Of a stretch of DNA of 64,000 nt, positions 12,485-25,300 are shown piece after piece (within the stretch, counting starts at the first letter, position 1; every line of letters begins with the position of its first letter). The translations under genes and the position numbers were made by a program. Under the pieces are notes generated by a model, which was given only the letters and a program-made list of their open reading frames with translations, ran no database searches and was not told the DNA's origin. Source of the DNA: Membranipora membranacea (Eukaryota > Bryozoa > Gymnolaemata > Cheilostomatida > Membraniporidae); NCBI GenBank assembly GCA_914767715.1, contig OU612065.1:7128001-7192000 (forward strand), written 5' to 3'.

Positions 12485-13019
12485 GTTTTAATGGATGGAT
12501 GGATTTATTACTATCATAGACAAAAATTTGTCACGAAATACGTTGTTAATACTGACAAGAAAGATAAACATGGAAAAATCAGATCTCTGTTGTATAAAAA
12601 GTTTTTTAGAATAGTATATTATTAAGTGTATGTATGAGATGTCTTAAAAAGCTGTCTCTACCCCATGTACCCCGATATTTAACGGTGCGGTAGCGACCTG
12701 AGGGGCATTTAGTTAGAAAGTCATTGATAAAGTGCTCTTCATCGTGTATGTACCGTAGTCCAAGTGTCTTGATCTGGTTGGCAACCAGAGCATCTATATC
12801 GGGGTGCTCAATCCCTAACTTGGCGGCATCTTTAAATATTTTGCGTAAGCACTTCTTGTCGCTTGCATGGATGCTTGTAAAAAGTATGGGGAGACAGTAA
12901 GTGATGAGGGATACAATAAAACTCTTGAATAACATATGAGAAAGGGGCTTTGAGCTATAGTATACAAAATTTTTCATAATATACATGCGTTGAGATGCAG
13001 TAGTCACTATGGATTGCAC
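12485..13019 (-). mobile_element. Truncated non-LTR retrotransposon, C-terminal end
   Basis: An open frame on the minus strand (13019-12606) encodes 137 residues that align along their length with the C-terminal part of the reverse-transcriptase ORF at 60587-61278. Shared blocks are [30 protein letters not shown] and FLRH. The 3' sequence runs on to about 12485, with AATAAA on the minus strand followed by a (CCAT)n tail. Nothing upstream of the thumb region is present, so this is a 5'-truncated copy, the usual result of aborted target-primed reverse transcription. The ORF is intact over this part, suggesting a fairly young insertion. Family placement (CR1/Rex-like group) is tentative. Confidence 0.82.
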
Positions 13020-15079
13020 ATGATCATGGCTGATTTACGCTTATTGACCTGGTCCCTTAAGGGAGAATGGTCCCTTTTATTAGTCAGTCATCACCTGAGA
13101 AACTACAATAAGCAATGGGTCAAATGTCAGGGTTCATGGCAAGGGTTTCTTATTTCGAAAAAGAATTTTGTATTTTACAGTCCTAAAGAAATTGTTGTGG
13201 AAGATGTGAAGCTCGGGTGGCTGGGGAGAGTGGGAATGTTGTGCAGTCATCACATATCTAATTGTTCCTTGCTGGGGGCGTAACTAAGCCAAGCCAAAGG
13301 TCATGTTCTAAAATTGTTCATCATTTGATTGAACTATATTTTCTCATCGAAACATTACGGCAATGGAGACCGATTGCTCAAATTGATGCAAAACTCAGCT
13401 CATTCAAATTGATGGTAACATTGATGCATCTCGTCTATAAGAACTCCCTAGAGTAAAACACTCATCAAGTTGAGACCAATGAATAATATTACTCCATGAT
13501 GAGACCATCCGATTGGCTGTTGGTGCTTTCTAAACGGGGCAATGAGTTGACCTACTTCTGTCTGTGATCATGGCCCAGTGAAGTCTGTCGTGATAGCATG
13601 CTAATAATGGCTTGGCAAGTAACATAAGGGAAGTTTATCTTTCAATGAGAATGAGGAAGACTTTGAGGTCCAAATTCTCGCAATCATGTTGCTCCTAATC
13701 CTCACTTATTTGGTCCGCCGATAAGGTTTTTCCCAAATCGTAACTGGTATGACTCAAGTCAAGGAGTCTCTATAACACCTTGGTCAAGCAGGCATTGATT
13801 TGGAACCGTAATAAACAATCAGATAGTGCCTTTGGCAGTTTTATACTGAAAGAGTACCTGGATTGTATGGCATCTATCTAGCCCGACAACCTGTCCAGGC
13901 TAGCATCTATCCCTATCCCCTATCCCTTGTGTGCTTGTACTGGCCACAATTTGGAGTTATAATCCCCAAAACATCATAAAACCAAACCACAATTCTAAAC
14001 TCCATTTGCATATTTACACCGGGTTAGTCCTAGCCCCCATAATAAGCCACTTCCCTTTAGGACACCATCTATGTCATTCAAGGTCAAAGTGTAAGGAGAC
14101 CAAAATAGCCTTCATTTAACAGAGAGTGGAAAGTGAATTGATTTTTCCAACTACACATTCTGCACTAAAACCTGACTGCCAATTTTCTGTTACAATATTT
14201 AACAGAGCAACTATGCCACAGTGAGACAAAGTCCTTCTGTGACTGTAGGCATTTGATTTTTACCTTGTGTACAAGTTCAGTTTAGAGAAAATAACACATT
14301 CATTGTAGAACAACAAGATGATAGTAACAGACAGGTTAATACATACTAACTCAAACTGTTACTGTACTGCACCACTTCATTCAACTTACTTGCTTACTAC
14401 ACAACAATGTCATCTTGGCAGCAATGAGTTGCTCCTTGTTGGCAGAGTGTGTACTTTTATATTTTATTGGCTAATGAGCCTTTGTATTTAAAAACTTCTC
14501 AGTATACCCCAATGAAAGTTTATTCTGAAGAAAGTCAGCTGCAGGTGGATGAGACATGACAGAGATTTGCTTCCTTATTCAATAATTTAATATATTTATA
14601 TTGAATTCCCCCAACCTACCTGGTGATAGCAAGGATTACCAAGTTGATAGACTTAGGTGTTTTAATTGTTTTAATGCCTGTGGGTCACAAGGGTACAGGT
14701 GCCCACTATAATCACTGTGCAGACTGGAACAAAACTAATGGCCCTTTGCTAGTTCAAGAGAGGAGAACTCCTTGATCTCATCAACACTTTTGGAATGTAT
14801 GAATGCAATCAACTTATCTGGCCGAGAATTATAAAACGGTTCACATTTCACATTGATTGATGGCTCGACATATTACGCCTATGCTTCCAGTGTCAATGTT
14901 ATAATAACTCACTCAACCCAACCCTAAAGTTGGGTAAGATATTATAGTACAATGAAGCTACATGATTTCGTGGCCCACAGGCAAAAGACACCATGGGGTA
15001 AAGATATCATGATACATTTAGTAGTAGGCTATTAGTTAATATTGTATTGTTGTAGCTGTATGAGTGTGGTTCATAAAGA
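13020..15079. other. Intergenic region upstream of MTMR9
   Basis: No coding exon is supportable. Short hairpin-like elements appear at about 13759-13783 (CAAGGAGT with an imperfect partner) and 13878-13905. The MTMR9 promoter should lie near the right end; no TATA box is evident. Confidence 0.55.
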
Positions 15080-18000
15080 ATGGAGTTCTCAGAATTCATC
15101 ACAGTTGCTCAGGTTGAAGGAGTGGTGCTTAGCAGAAAGAGCATGCCCAGTATTCAAGGCCTTTTGTGCATCACAGGTCATCATTTAATTCTGGCTAGGC
15201 GAAGTGAAAATCAAGATGAAATTTGGGTAAGTATATCAGGAATTTTATATGGCACATAACCGCATAAGTTATTGACATACGTTAGAATAAGTTGTTGAGT
15301 ATTTTGATCATGGGATAAACAGTTGGCTATCCTTATCTTTTATACAGAAAGGGTTTCAGCTTAAAAAGAAATAAAGTAATGATAACGAAAATACTCTTGA
15401 ATTCATTTGTTGTGATGTGGGTAATATGTCGGAAATCATATTTGCCTTTTGCTACAAATTGGTCTTGAAATAAACCATGATGGCGAGCGAGTTGACAGTT
15501 TGTTGCTTTATTTCAGCTTCCCCACAGGAATGTAGATTTAGTAGAACGTAAGCAGTCTAGCCCTCGCCTTCTAACTTTATACTGTAAAGACTTCCAGACA
15601 ATCAGCCTTCTCTTCCCTTCGCCTGAGGAATGCTATCAGGTTGCTGTCTCAATAGAAAATCTCTCTAATATAGGTTAGTATCTAATGAATACCACTGTCA
15701 ATGTTCATTCTAGTTTCCAATCTGCCAATTAATTGATTTTTATGTTTTGTTCCACTGAATGGTTTCAGTTGCAACGAAAAGTCATGGAGGTTTTTATGAT
15801 GACATTCTCTTTTCTTTGTTTGTTTTGCAGGAAATGTCAGCTTACTTTATCCATTTTACTACAATAGTAAATTTCATATACTGGAGGACGGATGGTTGGC
15901 GTTTACCACACATTCTGAGTTTTCCAAATACATCAACTCCGCAGAGTTCCGCATCACTGATATTAACAGAAATTTCCAAGTAATTGAATTGATAATAAAT
16001 TTAATAATTTTCTTGTTTGTTTGATTTGGTACTGAATGTGGTGGAGGAAAGATATAAATACTGGCTCATTTATGGTAGATGGTGTTGTGCCATGATGTTG
16101 AACTATATTTTTTTCTATAATTTCCTCAAATTAATTCCATGCATATTCAGACTCACTTTGTTGGTAAGATCTTACTTCCCCTATCATACCTGTCCAATGT
16201 ATATGCAACTGTCTACTTTTGTTCAATACTTGTTTACAGGTATGCCAGACCTACGCTAGTCAAGTGGTGGTGCCTAAAGCAATCGATGATGAAACTCTAG
16301 TCAAAGCAGCTTCTTTTAGACAACTCAACAGGTTTCCTGTACTATCATATGTACACAAGCACACTGGGGTAGGTGTTAATAAAAAATGCACATAATCGAT
16401 TATAATTTTACTGCCAGGCAGACTGGTAGTACTGTTGTATCCAAAATATTGTTTTTATATTATTATCAATAATGGCCATTCTATTTATCATTGTCTGTCA
16501 ATTTTGAATGTATCTTAGGTTTTGGATCTGATCAAGAGGTTTTGCTGTATATTAGAAATTTTTATTTGCTTGAATAATTCCATGCGGTCATCTAGCTTGT
16601 GTCTTGTGTAAAACTATTGAAACTCATCAATACCGTTATATCCTTTTCTCATACAATGTGCCTCTATTGTTATTTTACTTCAGACATATTTACTAAGAGC
16701 AGGACAGCCCATTTCATCCAGTAAAAGATGCAAGGAAGATGAATTATTACTCAATGGCTTTGTCATATCTGGTAAAAAGGCATACATAGTAGATACTAGA
16801 ACCTTTCCTCCTGGAAAACAGAACAAAGGTGTGTAAACCTATCTACAGGATCATGGAACCATTTTTTCCCAAGGACATACTTGTACTGTAGTATTTTTAC
16901 AACGTGACTGGCAACAGATTGACCAAGGAATGGCTTCAAATGTAGATTTAGATGCTTCTATATTGTGCGCAAAATATTGGCAGATCACTGCATTGAGCTA
17001 AGCATTTTGCTTATATTATTTTAGCTGGAGAAAGCGATCCGAACTATCCCAGGTGGAAGAGAATTCATCGGCCAGTTCAGAAATGGAAAGTCCTGCAAGA
17101 CTCTTTTACACAAATGATAGAAGGTAAGTCCTGATATATTATTGAGGTCTATGCCCTCAGAATGACCTGTGGATTGTGGTTTATTATCAATGTATCACAA
17201 TTTTTTGTAGAGGTTTTCATTATACATGGAGTTGTATTTAAGTTTGAGAAGACATTCAGTACATCACAGTTCAGAATAACTGCTCTTACCTTAGCGCAGA
17301 GCTAACAGTGATATAAATGTTGATTCACTTTTGTAGCATGCAGGGACTTCAGTTTGTCTACTGGACAGTTTCTGTCAAAGTTGAACTCAAGCCATTGGCT
17401 GGATTATGTGAGAGATGTTTTGATATGTTCGTGTGTAGTGGCCACGTATATCCACAAAGAAGGTGAGTGCTGTATTTTATGTACATTTCTGTAAAAATTG
17501 TGCCTTGGCTATTGAAAAGAATAAGAAAAGTTTCTGCCAATAATGAGGCTTGTGCAAATAAAAGATCACACAGCTTGTTGATCTCCTATATTTTATTACT
17601 ATTCAGTGAAGTTTATGTATTATATTGTTGAAACTAAACAGATCTTATGAATTTTTCAAATCTCTGATAACATCCCATATAATATTTTGTGGCCGGCAGT
17701 TTCTGACCGTGATTTATTGGGTCCTTTCCTGTTGCGTTTCAGACTCTACTGTGATGGTACAAGGAGCAGCAGGTACTGATAGAACCTTACAAGTCAGCAG
17801 TCTAGCTCAGCTTATTCTAGATCCAGACTGTCGCACTATCAGAGGGTAAGCATATTTAGCTCAGTTCTTCACATACCATATGATAAGCAAAGAGAGTCTC
17901 ACTATGACTATATTATTCACACATTAAATTTAATGTGAAGTTCTGCCTATTTTGAATGTATTGTCTTGATGGCCAACCTGGTTTTCTGTATTTTGCGTAT

Positions 18001-21000
18001 ATTATCTACTTGCTCACAAGCAAAGCTGTTGCATAAACCTGGAAGTATCATAACGATCCTATTGATATTATCACAGATTTGAGGCTTTGATTGAGAGGGA
18101 GTGGATACAAGCCGGGCACCAATTCAAAGACCGCTGCGGTAAATCAGTGTACTCAAGATCAGAGGCTAAGTCTGAGTCTCCAATATTCCTTCTCTTCCTC
18201 GATAGTGTCTGGCAGGTAAAGTATAGTGAAAGTTGATCTTCTTGTATTCCTTCATTTAGATTTGAAACATGTCGAAAAATCCGAGTTGTACCAAGGAGTA
18301 AAAGACTACTCTTTGGTTGTACCCCCCTCATATTATGGGGCTGCAACTCTATTCTCTGTTGATTCGCTCATTTTTTTACACTACAGAGAGAAGTGAGTAA
18401 TGTGAATTTTGAATCCTTGGACTCAAATATAAAAGAAATTATTTGGAAATTTGTTTTACACCTTTTATGTTATAGTGAGCCCCTTTATAGATTTATCTCA
18501 TGAGCAACAAAACTTACATGAAAGACACCACATAAGTGAGGATTATTTGTTATGTTAGCAGCCCAACTTTCTACTCAGTGTTATATGTGGATGATATGAA
18601 GTGTAAGAGTCCTCTTCAATGCAATGTGCTCAGATATCCTGACACACCGTTCCTGTCTTGTTGATAAATTGACTTTTTACGTTTTACAGATATGGCAGCA
18701 GTTCCCATGTTCATTTGAATTCAATGAGAATTTCCTGATCATGCTGTTTGAAAACGCCTACTGTTCGAAATATGGTGAGTACTAAAAGATAACAGCATTT
18801 AGCCTTCAATTCTGGAGCTAACACACACACATATATATATATATAAAGAATACCTCTACTGAATCGTAAAGAGGATAAATTGATAGCTTGAGTTTGTTTT
18901 AGCTTGAGTTTTAGTTTTTGGTTTAGTTTGAGTTTAGTTTTTGGGGTGACTTTATGTAAGCTAGCAACAATTTTCACTATTTGAAGCCTTCATGAAGAAG
19001 CGACCTTTTCATCCAGAGTTTATATCCGTCTTGAATGTGTTAAAATTGGCAGGTTGATGATCCAAATACCAAGGATCAGGTGCACATTCATCTCAGATAC
19101 TGGCCAACATACCGCAACACGTATATAGTTTACGAATAGACAGTTTTCTGAGCTCTTATTTATGCCTCAATTTGGAGTTGTCCTCTCTCCAGTTTGGTAC
19201 TTTTAACCCACGCCGCATAGGAAAAACCTTTTGAAAGAGGGTTATCTTGAAAACCGCTTATGATAGGATGAAACTGATTTTTGATTCTGAGTCTGCACCA
19301 TTGAAAACCCTGTGAGACAGGGACTCCAAATCATTGGAGGCTTGAATGTTGATAAATCTTAATTTTAGTGACAAAATTCATGAAAAATTCTGCCAAATTG
19401 TCCACAAAACAGGCAGAAAATGCTGTAATTGACTAACCAATTACTAAAATTATTTCCCAAACTATGTCCATATGAGTTTTCAATGTTGCAGATTCTGGAT
19501 CAAAAATAATTTTTATCCTTTTATAAGCGGTTTTCAAGATAACCTCTTTTCAGCACGTTTTTCCTATGCGGCGTGGGTTAAAGTACCAAACTGGAGAGAG
19601 GGCAACTCCAAATTGAGGCCTAAATCAGAGCTCAGAAAACTGTCTATTGCAGCACATTAAATACCTATACATGTTTCTGTTGGAACGGAACTTTGCTTTA
19701 ACATACTGATCTGTCTTTAAGGTACTTTTCTATGTAACAACCAGGCTGAGAGGTTCAGGCACAAACTACATACTAAGACGATCTCTCTATGGTGAGTAAT
19801 TTTAATAAATTCCTGGCTTGGTGTAGCTGAGAGGTCAGGAAAAATAACTGCATGGATACAAAAGCTAATAATTGTGTTGTTGTGAAAAAAGTAAAAAAAT
19901 ATAAATGAAAAAGTTCACTTTGCTTATTTATGTTTCTTGTTCTGTTTTCTAGAAATTTCATGCAATAATATTTGATTTGGTCTGGACATTTAGATAGAGG
20001 AGTTTCTAGGAGTGGTTGATAGTGTATTGTATCCAAGCCAAATTTATGTGTTATACATATAGTGGCAAGCAGTCTGCAACTCACATAATTTTTGCACTGT
20101 AGTGAAAAGATATGAGGTTTATATTTATTGACAAAGCAAGGGTTGAACCTTTTTGACTGTTACAGGAGTTATGTGAATAGACCAGAATTTCTACAGGAGT
20201 ACCTCAACCCTCTCTATGAGCCCAACAGTGACGCTATATTCCCATCAGTCTCTCCGCAAACACTGGTATGTAAATAAACTTTGGATATTGGTTGTATTCT
20301 GTCGGGTTTAGTGTCAGGGGATTGAGGAGACTGAGCATAGCTCGGGCACGGTACATGCAGGGAGGGTACTGAAGGGTGTTGTAGCTTTTGGAAACATATT
20401 AGAAGACTGTTTAGTATAGGAAGGTGCCCCAAAGATTTCAAAAGGTTAGGGTCCTGTACAAAAAAAGGTTACTTACAATGATTTTTATCATACATAATAA
20501 AAAATAGTTGCAATGTTTGAGTATTTTATAATATCATTACCATCTCATTGATTTTTTAAAAATCATAAACAGAACAACTCTTGTTTAGAAAACTTGTTCA
20601 TTAGAATGTCACTGATTGACTGTTTGCTGCCTGATTTATTACTGCAAATATCTCAATGAAAACTATTATTTACAGAATTATTCTGAAGGTCTTAATACCT
20701 AAATTTCTTTATTTCGTGTAAGGTTCCCACACTTGAATTCTGTGTTTCTTTTCCTTGCTCCTTCATATTACTTTCACCCTCTTCTTAGCAATTATGGAAA
20801 GGACTGTACATGAGATATGAGATGGATACCACTCCACAAGTAGAGGTGTGGGATAGCATCAAACATATCAAATCTCACAACTCAGAACTACAGCTCAAAG
20901 CTAGCAGGCTACGCAGGTCTGTGTTTATATGATACTTGATTGTATATAATCCACACATTTGCGTACAATGTCACAGACATGCAATTTTGTTATCTAATGC

Positions 21001-21160
21001 CATTTGGTACATCATGACTACCAATTTTCTGATATTCCTGCAAACAATGTCTGAATTCAGTTTCCCGTTCCTGTTTTACAGACAAATTGATGCTCTTAGC
21101 AAGGAACTTCAAGAGGAAGGCATCACTACCTCAGAAGCACTGGTACGCAATGGTGAATAA
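15080..21160 (+). CDS. MTMR9: Myotubularin-related protein 9, catalytically inactive
   Basis: Fourteen exons join in phase: 15080-15226, 15517-15673, 15831-15979, 16240-16368, 16684-16828, 17025-17123, 17337-17462, 17743-17845, 18077-18215, 18690-18774, 19722-19791, 20166-20265, 20789-20916 and 21082-21160. The product is about 551 residues, nearly the length of human MTMR9 (549). It begins MEFSEFITVAQVEGVVL (PH-GRAM domain), followed by the myotubularin phosphatase fold and a C-terminal coiled coil (SELQLKASRLRRQIDALSKEL begins near residue 510). The P-loop reads QGAAGTDRT (about residues 324-332), whereas active myotubularins have HCSDGWDRT: the catalytic Cys is Gly, while the Arg is kept. 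This agrees with MTMR9 being a pseudophosphatase that binds and stimulates MTMR6, 7 and 8 on PI3P and PI(3,5)P2. Intron 10 holds a 514-bp foldback element. Confidence 0.95.
18290..18317. repeat. ACCAAGGAGT hairpin in an MTMR9 intron
   Basis: ACCAAGGAGTA (18290-18300) pairs with TACTCTTTGGT (18307-18317) with one G-T style mismatch and a 6-base loop. It resembles the perfect copy at 7407-7434. Confidence 0.65.
19135..19648. repeat. 514-bp foldback element (MITE-like)
   Basis: Two long inverted arms flank a short centre. The left arm starts AATAGACAGTTTTCTGAGCT at 19135 and the right arm ends with its complement at 19648. The arms extend about 160-170 bases inward (to about 19305 and 19480), with shared blocks such as CCACGCCGCATAGGAAAAAC and TTATCTTGAAAACCGCTTAT. 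Identity looks high, with scattered mismatches and small indels. No ORF and no convincing target-site duplication are visible. It fits a non-autonomous foldback or MITE insertion in MTMR9 intron 10. Confidence 0.8.
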
Positions 21161-22301
21161 TCAACAAACAAACAAGCAGCACTCCTTGGTTCTCATCGGA
21201 GATCAATCTAATATTGAGATCACAGCATTGATGGTGTAATTTGATACACAGAAATTAACCTCCTTGTCATACACGTGTGCAATTCTAAAATAGTTTTTAA
21301 TGCCATATCATTATATTCTATCTGTAATTTCATACTTATTATATGGAACCACCAGTACACCTTGTAGTGGCGTAGCGTCTTGTTAATTCAGTTGCCATCT
21401 AGTGACATGATATGTACTATTGAAGTCATGATTAGAATCATAGAAGCACAAACATCATAGGCAGATAACGTGGCATTCCATGTTTATTGAGCTTGATGCA
21501 TGTCCTAATACACATGGATCATGCTGCTCACATGTTAGAAGTATCAATATTTGTGCGGTAGAAACAATATGTATTTTGATTAATTTATTTATTCCAATGA
21601 TTTATACAAATTCCCTTATCATCTTCTCATTTGCATTGATATTTTTATTCTACATTATATACTTCAGCTTGGCCTTGTCGTCCATTTTCTGATGTGATGA
21701 GACTTGTTTGTTTGACTCTTTCTTGACTTGTTCAACTTGCCATCTAAATTTTGAATGTTAAGCTAACATGAATGCAGTCAAATCTAGATAGAGCATAGAA
21801 AGCAAGTATCAAGATTTCTGCAGCAAATTTTGAACAGCTTGTGAGTTGGTGGCCATCTTCTTGGAGATTTTAATGTGCAGGCAGAATCAGTACTAATCAG
21901 TGTAAATGATGGATCACATCATTACCATGAACCCTGTTTTCTAGGGGTGTCATTGGATGAATATCATTTGAAATGGTTAAACCCATCAGACAATACTCCC
22001 AAGACAATAAATAAGCGAGTTACAACAGTTTGTGAGTTTTGTCTATGGTTGTGTCCCAAACACATAGTTCACTATAAGCACAGATAAGAGTTATCTCCTT
22101 TGTTAGCAAGAGACAATAACTCCAAATTGCTGTGGTACAGCTTCTCTTGTACTTGGAGGTATGAATGTAAAGCTTCTTCAACTGTGGTGCCAAAAAATAG
22201 AAAATAATTTTGTCTTCTATCAAGAAAGAAAATATAATCACCAATAAATCTCCGATTTGCTCTGATGACAAAAAGAAGGTTAAGCTGAAAAAGTTGCCTT
22301 G
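21161..22301. other. Intergenic region between MTMR9 and SENP
   Basis: Presumed MTMR9 3' UTR followed by the SENP promoter and 5' UTR. I see no further coding exon. The open frames on both strands are short, and none has a recognisable domain or phase-matched splice sites. Confidence 0.55.
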
Positions 22302-25300
22302 ATGCCTGAGCTACCATCTGTCATACCTAAGCAGGGCAAAAAACGACGCATAGAAGAGTAAGTACTTTTTAGTTTTAGTACTTCACTGCAGCTTAGCTGG
22401 TTGGTTGTTCAGCTCTGAGTTATTATTTGTAACTACTTCTACACTCCATTTCTAACGATTCTTATCAGTTTCATCTTTCTACTATCATATCAGTTAAGAT
22501 CCTGCTTTCCGAACACTGTTATAAGCATTATTATTAGTATCACTCAACCTTTTTGATTTTATGGGTCCCTGACACCCACCCAGACCAATGAACTCCCTCT
22601 GCCGAGGGAGTTCATTGCCCAGACAATGAGTGTGACCAATCAATCATCTCTCCAATAGTAGATATATATATATATATCTACTATTGGAGAGATGATTGAT
22701 TGGTCACACTCATTGTGATTTTGTATATGAAAGCTGATTAAAGCTTAAACTAAAGTGATAATGAGATAATAGATGAAATGCAGACCATTTTCAGAAATGA
22801 TCGAAATTTTTAAGCTGCGGGTGATGGGGCGGGTCCATTTATTTCTACGTGGTGACATCCTCCTTGTCAAGGTTCCTAGGCATATGTCAAGGTTTTGAAA
22901 CTAAGCAACCTTGAGCATAATTTTCCACAAAAACTATAGAATAACATTAAACCAAAGCTCAATTCATTTTCTGTATGGTTTCCCCAGGATATAATCCTTC
23001 CCACACGAGTCTTTGTATGCTGGTTTTCAATTGATTTGGAATAGAATGATGTGATGTCATACTTTCCTCCCTTTGTATTGCAAGGTGGTGATCTGAATGC
23101 TGGCGATCAACTATCCCTGCTTTTCATCAAGTTTCTTGTGTTTACAGATATGCGGATGAAAATGATGAGGATATCATCGAGATAACACCTGTAAAACGAA
23201 AAAGACTAGATTCCCACTCAGTGCCGGAGTTTTTCAACAATATTTTCAAAAAATTTAGTGATTGGTTCAAACGGACTAGCCAAAATAATCCTAGGCTTTT
23301 TGGAGTATCGACTGAGAGTAACAGCGCTGCTGCAGCAATTGCTCACGGTGGACAGGTAGGATTACTGGGTGGACAGGTAGGATTACTGCACACACTAACT
23401 CTTCAATTGTATCTACTGAATGCAGTGATCTATTGTATAGGCCGTCCATTTGAAATGATACAATGATAGATCTATGACTTCAGCTCATTTGTACTTTTAA
23501 TTTAAAACGAAAGGCACAATTTATCTCATTGAAAGCAGGTAAATGTGCATTGGGATTAAAAAAAAAATAACTAAATGGATATATCAACTAAAAAGTTGGA
23601 ACTTAAATTGAGTTTTTTTTTACTTGACTTCCCCGATGTCATGGTGTACTTGAGATATTATGATGTGTAACTGAAAAAAATCATTTGCTTTTGCAATTGA
23701 AACCATCAGAATCTAACTGCGTCATGTTATCTATTAACAAAACGAGGCCTTTCTATACTACTGGCTGTTATTATTTACGCAGAAACACTTTCCTCACATG
23801 ATAATCCTCTTATTATTTGATAGTATTTGGAGGACGCCAGCACAGATAAATTTATGCCTCAAAAGAGTGTGGACAGGAATGGTGGGCGACAGTTCATGAA
23901 CCAGACCCACAGTCTAATGCAGCAATCTCAGCACTCTCTTCCTGGCGTACAAGCCCCAAACAAAGTGCTCTCTGAACATAACCAGTCCTCCCATCAGCAA
24001 TCCCATGGCCATGCTCAGGGTGAGAGTCATCAAGTTAATCCTGATTTGTAAATTTACGCGTAAAATGAGACCACAACTGCTTGAAATCAATTATTTGTCA
24101 ATCTTTATTGTTGCATCTGATCCTAATTCACATGTTGCAGGACCACTAGTGAATGGTGAAGGCCTTTATGAGAAAGTGAACAACAATGGGCTGTCAAGAA
24201 GTGGGTGCAATCGCCAAAACAGCAATCATAAAAATAGCATGTATGTATGACCATGTACTATTAATATGAGATAGTATGTATGCGCTTTGCAGGTATACAG
24301 CTTTGGCTTTTCTACGTTATTAAAATAATCTTGAATGATTCTGTTATCTCAAATAGGAAACTTTCTTCAAAATAAATGATAAAACAAGTCATGTCAAACA
24401 GTTGTGAATAAGATATAAATACCACCCCTTGGTAAAACCAACTGGATTAAGGCCTATTTGATTTTATCGATGCATCTAACGCACATCCATCCATTGTGGT
24501 AGTTTTTTTAAGCCAATTCAAGTTTGATCTGCAAACATTAGCATATTGTTGATGGTTATCATTATCTTGAGCCATTTGAATTTGCATGATAAACTAAATT
24601 ATTTTGGGTTTATGCCAATTATATTGCTGTTATCAGTGATGTATATGATCTACATGCATCATCAAAATTATTCACTAGTTTAAACATGAGTACTATATAT
24701 AAAACTTATATTATACCTAACCTAACCAGAATGATGACTCAATGTTGCAATTTGGAACCTTTGCGCTCATCCTAGGGCCGAGCTGAGATAGCAATTTTTT
24801 AACTTTGTAATTTATTGGGTAACAAAGCTGTACTTTTTCTTGTACCGATGTAGATCACAGCAAAGCTCAGGCCAAGTAAGAGGTGCTTCAGGAGTGAGTT
24901 GTAGTTCAGCCACTTCTGTGCCCAGCTCTCTCTATAGTTCCACTCCATCTGTTAAAATGGGTCTACAATCTACTGGTGCCTACCAACATAACAGTTCTAT
25001 AAACTACAAGCATTATGACTTAGAATCTAATCTAGACCACAGGTTTGTAAGAAAATACTTCCACAACTTGAGGACATTCTCCATTCCAATGCCAATATCA
25101 CATAGTCTCAAATATCAAAAGTGAAATAAAGTTAGTTTTTCCATTTTGAGTTGAATTTCACTTCGTTAACCCCTCTCGATACTATAATTACATATATTTC
25201 TTACTCAATTTTTAGCCATAACAGCGAACAGTTAAATGGAACGCTACAGAAAAGCTATGTTGATCATTCAGTTAGTGCCAAATCACCAACAAGGCACACC

